DNA of 19,501 bases from JAWXTP01 sp044433415 (GTDB lineage Bacteria > Bacteroidota > Bacteroidia > Bacteroidales > Rikenellaceae). The translations under genes and the position numbers were made by a program. The notes beneath the pieces were generated by a model that did no database searches, was not told where the DNA came from, and saw only the letters and a program-made list of their open reading frames with translations. Position 1 is the first letter of the stretch. Each line of letters starts with the position of its first letter. Location of the stretch: the NCBI GenBank assembly GCA_044433415.1, contig JAWXTP010000048.1, forward strand, positions 1 through 19,501. The letters run 5' to 3'. Positions 6,059 to 14,190 of this stretch are shown in pieces.

Positions 6059-8101
6059 CTATTCCTGAATAGCACGTATAGGGAATCCATACGTTACTAT
6101 TAAAGGTGTTGGAGGGTGTTCTGTAGCATCAGAATAATTAAAACATAATCCCCTATAAGTATCCTTCTGATTAGCACTCCACACACATCCTAATGTTTCT
6201 GAGTATGCAACATTACCATAGTTATCAGGATTACGATAACCATAATTATTATAGTTATAAGTATCTAAAGCCTTATTATAAGCCTTTTTACCTAACTCTT
6301 TTTTATTAAAACCATTCCACGTATCACCTACTGGTATTCTCCATCCAAGTGGTGAAGGATCAAAAATAGACTTCCCTACCGAATAACCATACTTGGATAT
6401 ATCTCCATCATACCAAATATAAATTGAATCACGCGCTACCTCAGACTCGCCGCACCAGTTATCAGAACTTGCTGATGAAACAAAATAGTCAACCGTAAAT
6501 TCCACAGAATTGTAATATTTCTGATTTGATGATGTCCTTGTACCTGGATCTGTAGCCCCAGAAAAATATAGTCCACAAGTACCTGGGAAGGGATCTTTAC
6601 GTCCAAACTCATAATATACAGCTCCTACACCATGAGTTGCAGTAGTTCCATTCCTCTCACCTATATTACGATCCATGATAAATTTTTCTTTATAAATTCC
6701 GCTCCATACAGCACAAGAGTCTACAACATCTCCATCTTTATAGCGATGTACAGCCCCTTCATAACCTGCTAAAGTATACGCCGTATCTATACCATACCTT
6801 ATATTCTTTGAATGTGCTTTAGCTATAGCATCAGGGTCATAATCTGTAACCCAAATATGCCATGACCACATATTTACATTATCCTCCTTTACCGCAAAAA
6901 CTAAATTACCCTCTTGCATATTTTCTGGCAAAACAAACCTTACAGCCATCTTGTCTGAAACATCTCTCACAAGTTCAAAATCAATATCAACATCACAGTC
7001 AAAATCTTCCCACACCAGTTGAGCAGTAAAATCATCAACAGAATTTGTAGAAGCAATTCTACCTTTACTATACTTACTTAAACCTGAATAATTTATCCAA
7101 AAGTCATTTATACGATCCTGAACAGGTATCTGTACTATTGTTTCTTCGCCTACCGTTGGATTTACTATATAACAATTAGAAATCTGCGACGAATAAAATA
7201 TAAAATCACCATCATCATCCAAACTAATAACATAATTATACTTAACTCCTGGCTCCCACACTGTTCCTGCAGGTATATCAAGAACATATTCATCTCCTGT
7301 CTCCAAGATTAGTGTCACCTCTGCTCCATTAGTTAAAGTCTGAGGTATCATCATAAGATAACCTCTATTTGTATTAACTTGTATCGTGTCGCCTTCACTA
7401 ACAGTATAATCATCTACCTCTACAATAAAATTTTCATCAACATCTTTTTCTAAATTCCAACTCTCTGTAGACAATCCATCGCCCCACATAAATGTGCCTT
7501 TATTTGCTACCCCCGTCACCTTAATACTATCTATCTTATCATCCGTTGAAGATACCACTTTAAAACTAACACACGAAAGTATGTGACTAAATGTTAATGG
7601 CACACTCCCTGTAGTATATGGAGCGATATTTTTATGAGGTGTTGCAAACATTAAATCTAGCTGGTATATGGAACTATCGGGCACAGTATAATTTATAACT
7701 AGTTCTCCATTTACTATACTCGGCACTATAAAATCATAATCTCTATTGTGAGGAGAATAGGCATAAAATGTATACTTATCATCTGGCGACCCATAAGCCC
7801 AATATTCGGCATCTCCTTCGATTTCGCATTCACCTATACTACTAACATTAAAACGACGATTGCTCATCTTCAAAAACTCTGTTGTACTTGACAAATTATC
7901 CTCACCTGTAAAAGCACAATATACGCCAATAGAGCCCATATTTTTAACATACTCAACTATTTCCCCTTTCGTATAAGAGTCTGTTGAGATTAAAATACCC
8001 AGGGGTGATTCTGGTGACAAATCACTTGACGTATCTATAGTTTCTACCCTATTACATGCCAATGCAAACAACACTATAAAAGAGAAAAAAAATCTATTCA
8101 T
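6059..8101 (-). CDS. Large fimbrillin-like lipoprotein with a C-terminal FISUMP-like domain
   Basis: This 680-residue lipoprotein (lipobox F-A-L-A-C, Cys16) has two visible parts. Residues of about 30-290 look like a fimbrillin fold of the Mfa/FimA type: Y-T-F-Y-A-Y-S-P, L-T-F-S-H-I-L-S-C-V-S-F-K-V and Y-L-M-M-I-P-Q-T-L are its usual landmarks, ending in W-E-P-G-V-K-Y-N-Y-V-I-S-L. After a linker, residues of about 430-680 have M-D-R-N-I-G, Y-Y-E-F-G-R-K-D-P-F-P, D-P-S-P-L-G-W-R-I-P and the end G-F-P-I-R-A-I-Q-E. That is the pattern of FISUMP/DUF1566-like domains attached to Bacteroidota fimbrillins. It is probably displayed on the cell surface. It is the last gene of the locus and starts 114 bp after the lipoprotein sulfatase with no terminator seen between them. 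Its role could be fimbrial tip or stalk protein, or glycan binder. Confidence 0.7.
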   Translation of the reverse strand: MNRFFFSFIVLFALACNRVETIDTSSDLSPESPLGILISTDSYTKGEIVEYVKNMGSIGVYCAFTGEDNLSSTTEFLKMSNRRFNVSSIGECEIEGDAEYWAYGSPDDKYTFYAYSPHNRDYDFIVPSIVNGELVINYTVPDSSIYQLDLMFATPHKNIAPYTTGSVPLTFSHILSCVSFKVVSSTDDKIDSIKVTGVANKGTFMWGDGLSTESWNLEKDVDENFIVEVDDYTVSEGDTIQVNTNRGYLMMIPQTLTNGAEVTLILETGDEYVLDIPAGTVWEPGVKYNYVISLDDDGDFIFYSSQISNCYIVNPTVGEETIVQIPVQDRINDFWINYSGLSKYSKGRIASTNSVDDFTAQLVWEDFDCDVDIDFELVRDVSDKMAVRFVLPENMQEGNLVFAVKEDNVNMWSWHIWVTDYDPDAIAKAHSKNIRYGIDTAYTLAGYEGAVHRYKDGDVVDSCAVWSGIYKEKFIMDRNIGERNGTTATHGVGAVYYEFGRKDPFPGTCGLYFSGATDPGTRTSSNQKYYNSVEFTVDYFVSSASSDNWCGESEVARDSIYIWYDGDISKYGYSVGKSIFDPSPLGWRIPVGDTWNGFNKKELGKKAYNKALDTYNYNNYGYRNPDNYGNVAYSETLGCVWSANQKDTYRGLCFNYSDATEHPPTPLIVTYGFPIRAIQE

Positions 8102-8215
8102 AAAAAAAGTATTAAGTTAAAATAATTTATTGTCCTCTGTTTCTTTCAATAATTATACCACAGGCGATTTAATAAACCACAAAACAAAATACTTTCCTAT
8201 AATCAAAAACACGCT

Positions 8216-10138
8216 CTAATCATCAAGATACTCTAACCTCATATATTTAAGTGCAAACTCATTGGTTGTAGACTCCTTAAGTTGTAATGTTATGGTCTTA
8301 ACATCACTTGTAAGTGCTATTTTACACCATTTTGAGCTTGTCTTATCTACATTGAAACTAGCCTCATTGATATTGTTATTTAAATTTGTTGAAACAGTAA
8401 ACACCTCATCACCTATTGCCTTATCCCCATTAAAATAAATACGCAAATCGTAATTTCCATCTCGTAAAACATTAACACTATATGTTGCATACTCTCCTGA
8501 GGTATCAAACCCAGAAAGTTTTAACGATTCATTCGTCAATCCTTCAGAAATATCAATAGGCGCATAACAAGAAACCACTGAATACTGATAATCAGAATCA
8601 CCCACCTGAAATGTAGTAGTAGTAAAAGATCCTTCATCACTAAGAATATCACTATACCATGAAATAAGTTCTGACTTATAAGCTAAAGCCTTAGTCCTAT
8701 CTGTACTAGTACCATTTTCATAAATATTATTTTGCTCAGCATAGTCTGAAGACAAATCCCAAAAGGCTATATCACTTTCATTATATTCATTGAGCAGCAA
8801 CTTATCATACCCACGACGTATACCTATATGTTGTAACTCAGGGTTTATACTATTTATGATATCGTCCGTCAATGCCACTTCATCTAAACAATCTCCACTT
8901 TCATTAAAAGGTGCCCAATGTGATATGTAAAGAGTTCTAGACCTATCATTTATAGAAGGTGCAGAAATCACATCCGAAAAACTTTTTCCATCAAGAGGTT
9001 TACATGACAAAGGAATACTAGCTCCTGCAAGATCACAAAGTGTTGGAAAAATATCACTCACACTTAAAACAGATCTATTATCTACTGCAATAGTTTGTCC
9101 TTTCCAGTAAATAAATAAAGGTGAATGTATGCCATTTTCTGTATTTCTTGATTTATTACCCTTATATCCTGAAGGATTACGTTGTGCCCACTCACTTTCG
9201 CTTAGCAGTGACTTATTATAGTTTGGTCCATTATCACTCATAAATATAACAATGGTATTTTCAGATAAGCCTAATGAGTCTACAGCTTTAAGCACCCGTC
9301 CAACCTGATAATCTAAGTGAGACAACATACCATTTAAGGTAGCAAAATTCTCACTCTGTCCCATATTCCTATACCGTTCTATGTATTGGTCAGGTGCAGC
9401 CCAACTTTCATGCGGAGCAAGAAATGGAATAAAAGCAAAAAACTTATCTTCCTTATTTCGAGTCATAAAATCTATCGCCATATCAGCCATCTTTGCATCA
9501 GTCCACACTCCTTCACTCTTATCAAAAGAGAGTTCTGTACCATTATACTGCACACCAGCATATTCACCTTTATAAAGCCCATTATTATAGTCATGATGAT
9601 ATAGTGATGCCATATAAGCCTCATCAAAGCCTCTCTGCCAAGGATAGTAACCATTGCTTTCACCTGAATGCCACTTTCCCCACATACCTGTCTTATATCC
9701 TGCATCACCAAGAGCCTCAGCAACTGTCACCTCATCAAGGTTCATATAATCACGCCCTGCATGCATACCAGAAATACCACATCTCAAGAAATGTCTACCT
9801 GTTAAAAGTGAAGCACGTGTAGGCGCACTCACAGAATGAACATAAAAATTCTCAAAACGTGTAGACACCTGAGCTAAAGAATCAAGATTAGGTGTACTAA
9901 CTGATGTATTTCCACGATAACTCATATCATCAAAACCCATATCATCGGCAAGCATCAACACTATATTAGGTTGTCGATTTGGCAATTGCTCATCTTGTTG
10001 CTCGTCCTCTGCTTCGGGCTCTACATCGTCTGGCATGCTAGGTAGCTCTGTTGTCTCACATGCAACAATAGCGAACATAGTAGCTAAAGGAAAAATAAAC
10101 TTTGCATGTGATAGTTGTAAATAGTTATTCTTTTTCAT
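8216..10138 (-). CDS. Ser-type sulfatase (S1 family), lipoprotein, with C-terminal beta-sandwich
   Basis: This 640-residue enzyme has a lipoprotein signal (A-I-V-A-C, Cys27) and a long acidic linker (28-55), which suggests outer-membrane anchoring, perhaps on the surface. The sulfatase core starts at N-I-V-L-M-L-A-D-D-M-G, with metal ligands Asp65 and Asp66. The maturation motif S-A-P-T-R-A-S-L-L-T-G starts at Ser104, so the formylglycine would be made from Ser by a radical-SAM maturase (anSME), which is not in the window. G-K-W-H (154-157), P-H (242-243) and S-D-N-G (301-304) complete the active site. After about residue 500 a separate region rich in beta strands follows, possibly a carbohydrate-binding domain. 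It is closely similar along its length to the sulfatase at 12368-14185. It follows a strong terminator, so it may be transcribed separately. The sulfate ester substrate cannot be read from the sequence. Confidence 0.9.
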   Translation of the reverse strand: MKKNNYLQLSHAKFIFPLATMFAIVACETTELPSMPDDVEPEAEDEQQDEQLPNRQPNIVLMLADDMGFDDMSYRGNTSVSTPNLDSLAQVSTRFENFYVHSVSAPTRASLLTGRHFLRCGISGMHAGRDYMNLDEVTVAEALGDAGYKTGMWGKWHSGESNGYYPWQRGFDEAYMASLYHHDYNNGLYKGEYAGVQYNGTELSFDKSEGVWTDAKMADMAIDFMTRNKEDKFFAFIPFLAPHESWAAPDQYIERYRNMGQSENFATLNGMLSHLDYQVGRVLKAVDSLGLSENTIVIFMSDNGPNYNKSLLSESEWAQRNPSGYKGNKSRNTENGIHSPLFIYWKGQTIAVDNRSVLSVSDIFPTLCDLAGASIPLSCKPLDGKSFSDVISAPSINDRSRTLYISHWAPFNESGDCLDEVALTDDIINSINPELQHIGIRRGYDKLLLNEYNESDIAFWDLSSDYAEQNNIYENGTSTDRTKALAYKSELISWYSDILSDEGSFTTTTFQVGDSDYQYSVVSCYAPIDISEGLTNESLKLSGFDTSGEYATYSVNVLRDGNYDLRIYFNGDKAIGDEVFTVSTNLNNNINEASFNVDKTSSKWCKIALTSDVKTITLQLKESTTNEFALKYMRLEYLDD

Positions 10139-10196
10139 TTATTAACATTTTAAGTGAAACGAATATAAAATGAAGTGATTACGATAATTTCGTTGC

Positions 10197-10251
10197 AATA
10201 AAAAATATGTCGACCGTCACACCTGAAATTATGTGCGATGGTCGACATATT
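10197..10251 (-). terminator. Strong intrinsic terminator inside the PUL
   Basis: A 19-bp stem (10204-10222 with 10233-10251) has one G-U wobble and one A-C mismatch, with a 10-nt loop. On the minus strand it is followed by TTTTTTATTG. It lies 27 bp past the stop codon of the fimbrillin-like gene at 10279 and 58 bp before the next sulfatase gene, so it should end or strongly attenuate the transcript coming from susC. Confidence 0.8.
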
Positions 10252-10278
10252 AAAAATAATTTTATTCATTAAGAGAAA

Positions 10279-11316
10279 TTATTCTTCCCAAGTTCCTTCA
10301 CTACCTTCCATATCTTCTGTACTATTACTTCCCTCACTCTCAGTACCACCACCTAGGTCTTCTAGTGTTAAATCAATCACTGGCATATTAGTAAGGACTG
10401 ATCTTTCGATTGGAGAGTTAGTAACTTTTGACAGTACTGTTTCTTCTGTACCATCACTATATGTTATATCTACAGTAACACCCGTAAACGGAACTAGTAC
10501 AATATTAAACATTGTAGGCTCAGATGACAAAGCTACACCTTCACCACAAGTCATAGTGATTGTCTGAGACTTTGTTCCACTTACTGCTAGTTTGCTACCA
10601 GCCTCATATTCTTCTACTGTACAAGCATTAACAGTTCCTGACAAATATCCTGAAGCAGAAACAGAAGTTACGCTAATACTAGTGACTTTTTGTTCTGTAG
10701 TACCTGTAATATTTAGACGAAGAACACCAAACTGATTCGAGAATTTCATATTCCCAACATCTGTAGATTTTGCAAATGCAAATGCCACTGCTGGGTCATA
10801 CGAATTTTCAACATACATTTGAGTAGTAGGCATTGTGAAACTTATTGTACCTCTAGTACTGCTGTCTACATTTGCTAACTTAATTTTAGAACTTGCTGTA
10901 CCTTCATTATCTAGGTAAGGAGTGATAGCTAAATAAGTATTTGCGTCTGCTGTCTCTGTACCTATAGTCGTAGTTGTTGGAACCTCACTTCCATCTTCAG
11001 TTACAAAATCTGCACTACTACCAGAACCTGTAGTTACTAATTTTGTGCCTTGTTGTAAAGTTGCATCACCTGGAACTTTACTTGTAATTTTACCATTCTC
11101 CAAATAGCATGGATGGAAGTTCATAGCATCACCTGTTTGCCAAACTACCTGAGTAAAATCATCACCAGTTAAGGCTGTACGTGTTGAAGAACCCTCTGAT
11201 GTTGCATGAACCACTATTGGCTCATTCTCAATAGATGGTAATTTAACTTCTTCTTTTTCTGAACAACTTGCTAATGCAAGCATGAAAACTGCTGCTGTAA
11301 ATTGAAGTTTTTTCAT
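10279..11316 (-). CDS. Fimbrillin-like lipoprotein with acidic C-terminal tail
   Basis: This 345-residue lipoprotein (lipobox L-A-L-A-S-C, Cys18) has the fimbrillin pattern. It shows S-S-T-R-T-A-L-T-G-D near residue 45, V-V-W-Q-T-G-D-A-M-N-F soon after, Y-L-A-I-T-P-Y, F-S-N-Q-F-G-V-L-R-L-N-I-T in the middle, and F-N-I-V-L-V-P-F near residue 270. The protein is rich in Ser, Thr and beta strands and ends with a 30-residue tail of Glu, Gly and Ser closing with E-G-T-W-E-E. The tail resembles that of the next upstream gene. It should be exported and anchored, probably at the outer membrane. It is the last gene before the strong internal terminator. It may form short fimbriae with its neighbour, or bind glycan as a non-canonical surface protein. 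Confidence 0.7.
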   Translation of the reverse strand: MKKLQFTAAVFMLALASCSEKEEVKLPSIENEPIVVHATSEGSSTRTALTGDDFTQVVWQTGDAMNFHPCYLENGKITSKVPGDATLQQGTKLVTTGSGSSADFVTEDGSEVPTTTTIGTETADANTYLAITPYLDNEGTASSKIKLANVDSSTRGTISFTMPTTQMYVENSYDPAVAFAFAKSTDVGNMKFSNQFGVLRLNITGTTEQKVTSISVTSVSASGYLSGTVNACTVEEYEAGSKLAVSGTKSQTITMTCGEGVALSSEPTMFNIVLVPFTGVTVDITYSDGTEETVLSKVTNSPIERSVLTNMPVIDLTLEDLGGGTESEGSNSTEDMEGSEGTWEE

Positions 11317-11403
11317 AATCTTATAATTTAAATTAGTTTTGGTTTAATATTATTTTTAAACTTATTTTAAAAGCTATGTATAATCTCACTTATAATAGCA
11401 CAA

Positions 11404-12321
11404 CTATAACCAAGTGCCATCATCAAGTGTTAAATCTTCATTATCACCACTATTACCTGTACCAGTGTCTGTATCACCTTCTCCATCACCTATACCAACT
11501 TCAACAGTACCCTTAGTAACATCCACACTACAAAGTGAACCTTCACTAAAACCTACAGTAGTTTTAATATCTTTAACAATTAACTCTGTGCCATCTGATG
11601 CACAAATAGAAAATGTTAATGTACGTTCTTGGTCTGTAGTAGCTATTGGATTAATCATCATATAAGCCGTATAACCTACTTTTGTTAATGTAGCTTTCGA
11701 AGTCTCAAAGTTAAGGATATAACTTTGTGTATCTCCATCTTCTAGCTTTACAAAAGCTGGTGTTGTGGTATCGTCTAATTCGAAATTAATTTTAGTGATA
11801 TTTTTCTTATGTTCAAATGTGATAGGATTATCACCCATAAATTCTATCTCCATATAATTTTCGTCTTTTAGGTGGTCAAAAGTGTCACCTACTTGTATTT
11901 GTTCATAAGAACTAGCTTTTACAGCTGTCACATAATCTTCATAAGTCTCTTGATCACTTGCACGAGATGGGTATACTGCAACATACTTTGTATCATCATC
12001 TAAACGAGTGTCACCAACAACAGTAAAGACAGAAACAGAGGTCGAAGCATCATTAATCTTAAAATCCGCAACCCACTGTCCGTCAGACTCATAAACAGAG
12101 AATGTTTCGTCCGCTACCCACGTATGAGTAAAACTACTACTACCTGAAACAGCTACTGCACCAGGCACTAACACTGTAAGTTGATTAAAGCCCTCTAACG
12201 TAGGCGTTGGTCCAGAGGTGTCAGTCACATAATGGTTTAACTCAGCTGGTTCTTTATCACAGCTTACCAAGCCTAGTGTGGCTATTATTAATGCACTACA
12301 TATACTAAATATTCGTATCAT
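11404..12321 (-). CDS. Fimbrillin-like lipoprotein with acidic C-terminal tail
   Basis: I chose ATG at 12319-12321 (305 residues), because the longer frame needs a TTG start and this start gives a compact lipoprotein signal (L-G-L-V-S-C, Cys21). Mid-protein motifs Y-V-A-V-Y-P-S-R, I-T-F-E-H-K-K-N-I-T-K-I-N-F and Y-T-A-Y-M-M-I-N-P are typical of the fimbrillin superfamily: the H-x-x-x-x-I strand, then the I-x-P landmark. The tail is acidic and low in complexity and ends L-T-L-D-D-G-T-W-L. It lies 46 bp after the sulfatase stop and 87 bp before the next fimbrillin-like gene. It is more divergent from classical FimA/Mfa than its neighbour, so the family call is less sure. Confidence 0.65.
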   Translation of the reverse strand: MIRIFSICSALIIATLGLVSCDKEPAELNHYVTDTSGPTPTLEGFNQLTVLVPGAVAVSGSSSFTHTWVADETFSVYESDGQWVADFKINDASTSVSVFTVVGDTRLDDDTKYVAVYPSRASDQETYEDYVTAVKASSYEQIQVGDTFDHLKDENYMEIEFMGDNPITFEHKKNITKINFELDDTTTPAFVKLEDGDTQSYILNFETSKATLTKVGYTAYMMINPIATTDQERTLTFSICASDGTELIVKDIKTTVGFSEGSLCSVDVTKGTVEVGIGDGEGDTDTGTGNSGDNEDLTLDDGTWL

Positions 12322-12367
12322 TGATTTTAAAATTTGATTAATATATCTAATTTTCAATTAATTGGTT

Positions 12368-14185
12368 TTATTTACCCATTTTTTTATCTAACACATCGAT
12401 AGTTACAAGATTACAAACCTCACTAGTACTTTCTATAAGTCTAATACCTACCATAGTTACATCGCCTGTTAATTTTGCACCTAACCAAGTTGTTTTCTTT
12501 CCATTAACTACAATTTCGCCACAATTATCATTTGTGTTAGTATATAATTGAAATTTAGCAATACCTTTAAAGTCGCCTCTAGCTCGTATTCCGAAGCCAT
12601 AAGGACCTGCCTTAGCAACATTTACCTTATATTCTGCTGCATCACCAGCCTTATTAAAGTTAGCTAACATGTGATTTTCATTACGCAAGCCACCAGTAAT
12701 ATTATTGGCTCCGTAAGCTACAATCTGAGTAACACCTGTTTGGTCTATACCTATTTGGAAAGTTGGTGTTTGATAACATTTGTCATTATCCAAAATATCT
12801 TGATACCACGCTACTGTCTCATTACGATACTTAACTGTTTTTTCACGGTCTGCCGCTGTTCCTTTTGAGTAAAGATTAGTTGTCTCTTTGTAATCATTTT
12901 TAATGTTCCATAATGCTAGCGTGTCTTCACCCCACATGTTATATAACATTTTATCATCACCAGAACGCACACCTAACATTTGGATTGTAGGGTCAATTTC
13001 TGCACGTTTCTTATCAGACAACACACACGATTGAGCCTCACCAGAAGCATCATGCCATTTAAAGAAAGGAGCCCATTGTGAAATATACAACGAACGGTCT
13101 GTTTCACATTTAGTTGGATTTTCTAGAATTTCTTTGAAACTTACACCATCCAATTTTTTTGTACGCTCAGGAATTTTAACCCCTGCAACATCACATAATG
13201 TTGGGAAAAGGTCATATACAGCTACAAGCGATTGATTTACCATTGCTTCATAGTGACCTTTCCAGTAAACAAAAAGTGGTGAATGGATACCATTCTCAAA
13301 GTTTTGACCTTTATTGCCTCGGTATTCCGAAGGATTACGAAGTTTCCATTCTTGATCAGTCAATTTTGGACTACCTGCATTGATAGGACCATTATCAGAA
13401 AGGAAAATTATAATAGTATTATCAAGAATACCTGCTTTTTCAACTGCACTAAATATTTTACCAACCTGTGAGTCTACTTGCTCAATCATAGCATTTAGCG
13501 TTGCTAAGCTACGACTTTGCCCCTCTGCCATTTTTCTTTTTATGGCATCTTCGGGTGCTTCCCATGTACCATGAGGAGCTAAAAATGGAAGGTAAGCAAA
13601 AAATGAATTTTTCTTATTGGCCTTAATAAAATCTACAGCCATATCTGCTAGGTTAGGGTCAGTCCATCCTTCTAAAGGATATTTCTCACCATTAAGCAAA
13701 CCTTTATTATTTTTGTGGCGATATAATTCAGCGAAATATGCTTCATCAAAACCTCTATCCCATGGATAATATCCAGAAGTTTTACCTGAGTGCCATTTAC
13801 CCCACATACCTGTTTTGTAACCAGCCTCTTGGAATGCTTCTGAAATCATAACCTCATCAAGGTTTACAAAATCACATCCTGCATGCACTCCCGAAACCCC
13901 CACTCTTAGAAAATGACGACCTGTAAGAAGCGAAGCACGAGTTGGCGCACTTACTGAATGCACATAGAAGTTCTCAAAACTTACTGACGACTGAGCCATC
14001 TTATCAAGATGCGGAGTATTAACACAAGTGTTACCACGCAAACTCATATCGTCATAACCCATATCATCAGCTTGAATAATTATAATATTAGGACGCTCCG
14101 TATTTACTTTCTTAGGAGCCGACATTGCAGCTACTGGTGCAACAGCACCAGCAACTACCAATATTGAAGATAGTTTCATATTCAT
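12368..14185 (-). CDS. Ser-type sulfatase (S1 family) with cleavable signal peptide
   Basis: This 605-residue enzyme has a type I signal peptide (hydrophobic 5-20, likely cleavage near A-M-S-A, about residue 23) and no lipobox, so it should be periplasmic. The core begins N-I-I-I-I-Q-A-D-D-M-G, with Asp40 and Asp41 as calcium ligands. S-A-P-T-R-A-S-L-L-T-G starts at Ser79, giving formylglycine from Ser through an anSME maturase. G-K-W-H (129-132), P-H (204-205) and S-D-N-G (263-266) complete the active site. A C-terminal beta-rich region (about 475-605) is shared with the second sulfatase. It lies directly after the surface glycan-binding gene (5 bp between them), so co-transcription with susC/susD is expected. 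Catalysis of sulfate-ester hydrolysis is secure; the sugar and position are not known. Confidence 0.92.
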   Translation of the reverse strand: MNMKLSSILVVAGAVAPVAAMSAPKKVNTERPNIIIIQADDMGYDDMSLRGNTCVNTPHLDKMAQSSVSFENFYVHSVSAPTRASLLTGRHFLRVGVSGVHAGCDFVNLDEVMISEAFQEAGYKTGMWGKWHSGKTSGYYPWDRGFDEAYFAELYRHKNNKGLLNGEKYPLEGWTDPNLADMAVDFIKANKKNSFFAYLPFLAPHGTWEAPEDAIKRKMAEGQSRSLATLNAMIEQVDSQVGKIFSAVEKAGILDNTIIIFLSDNGPINAGSPKLTDQEWKLRNPSEYRGNKGQNFENGIHSPLFVYWKGHYEAMVNQSLVAVYDLFPTLCDVAGVKIPERTKKLDGVSFKEILENPTKCETDRSLYISQWAPFFKWHDASGEAQSCVLSDKKRAEIDPTIQMLGVRSGDDKMLYNMWGEDTLALWNIKNDYKETTNLYSKGTAADREKTVKYRNETVAWYQDILDNDKCYQTPTFQIGIDQTGVTQIVAYGANNITGGLRNENHMLANFNKAGDAAEYKVNVAKAGPYGFGIRARGDFKGIAKFQLYTNTNDNCGEIVVNGKKTTWLGAKLTGDVTMVGIRLIESTSEVCNLVTIDVLDKKMGK

Positions 14186-14190
14186 TTTAC

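Noticed and set aside
9381..9822. Several open frames of 64-109 residues overlapping the lipoprotein sulfatase
   Set aside because: All lie inside a well-supported sulfatase gene in other frames and show composition typical of shadow frames.
10238..10567. 109-residue plus-strand open frame rich in Ser, Pro and Val
   Set aside because: It mirrors the Ser/Thr-rich minus-strand fimbrillin-like gene and starts within the terminator stem.
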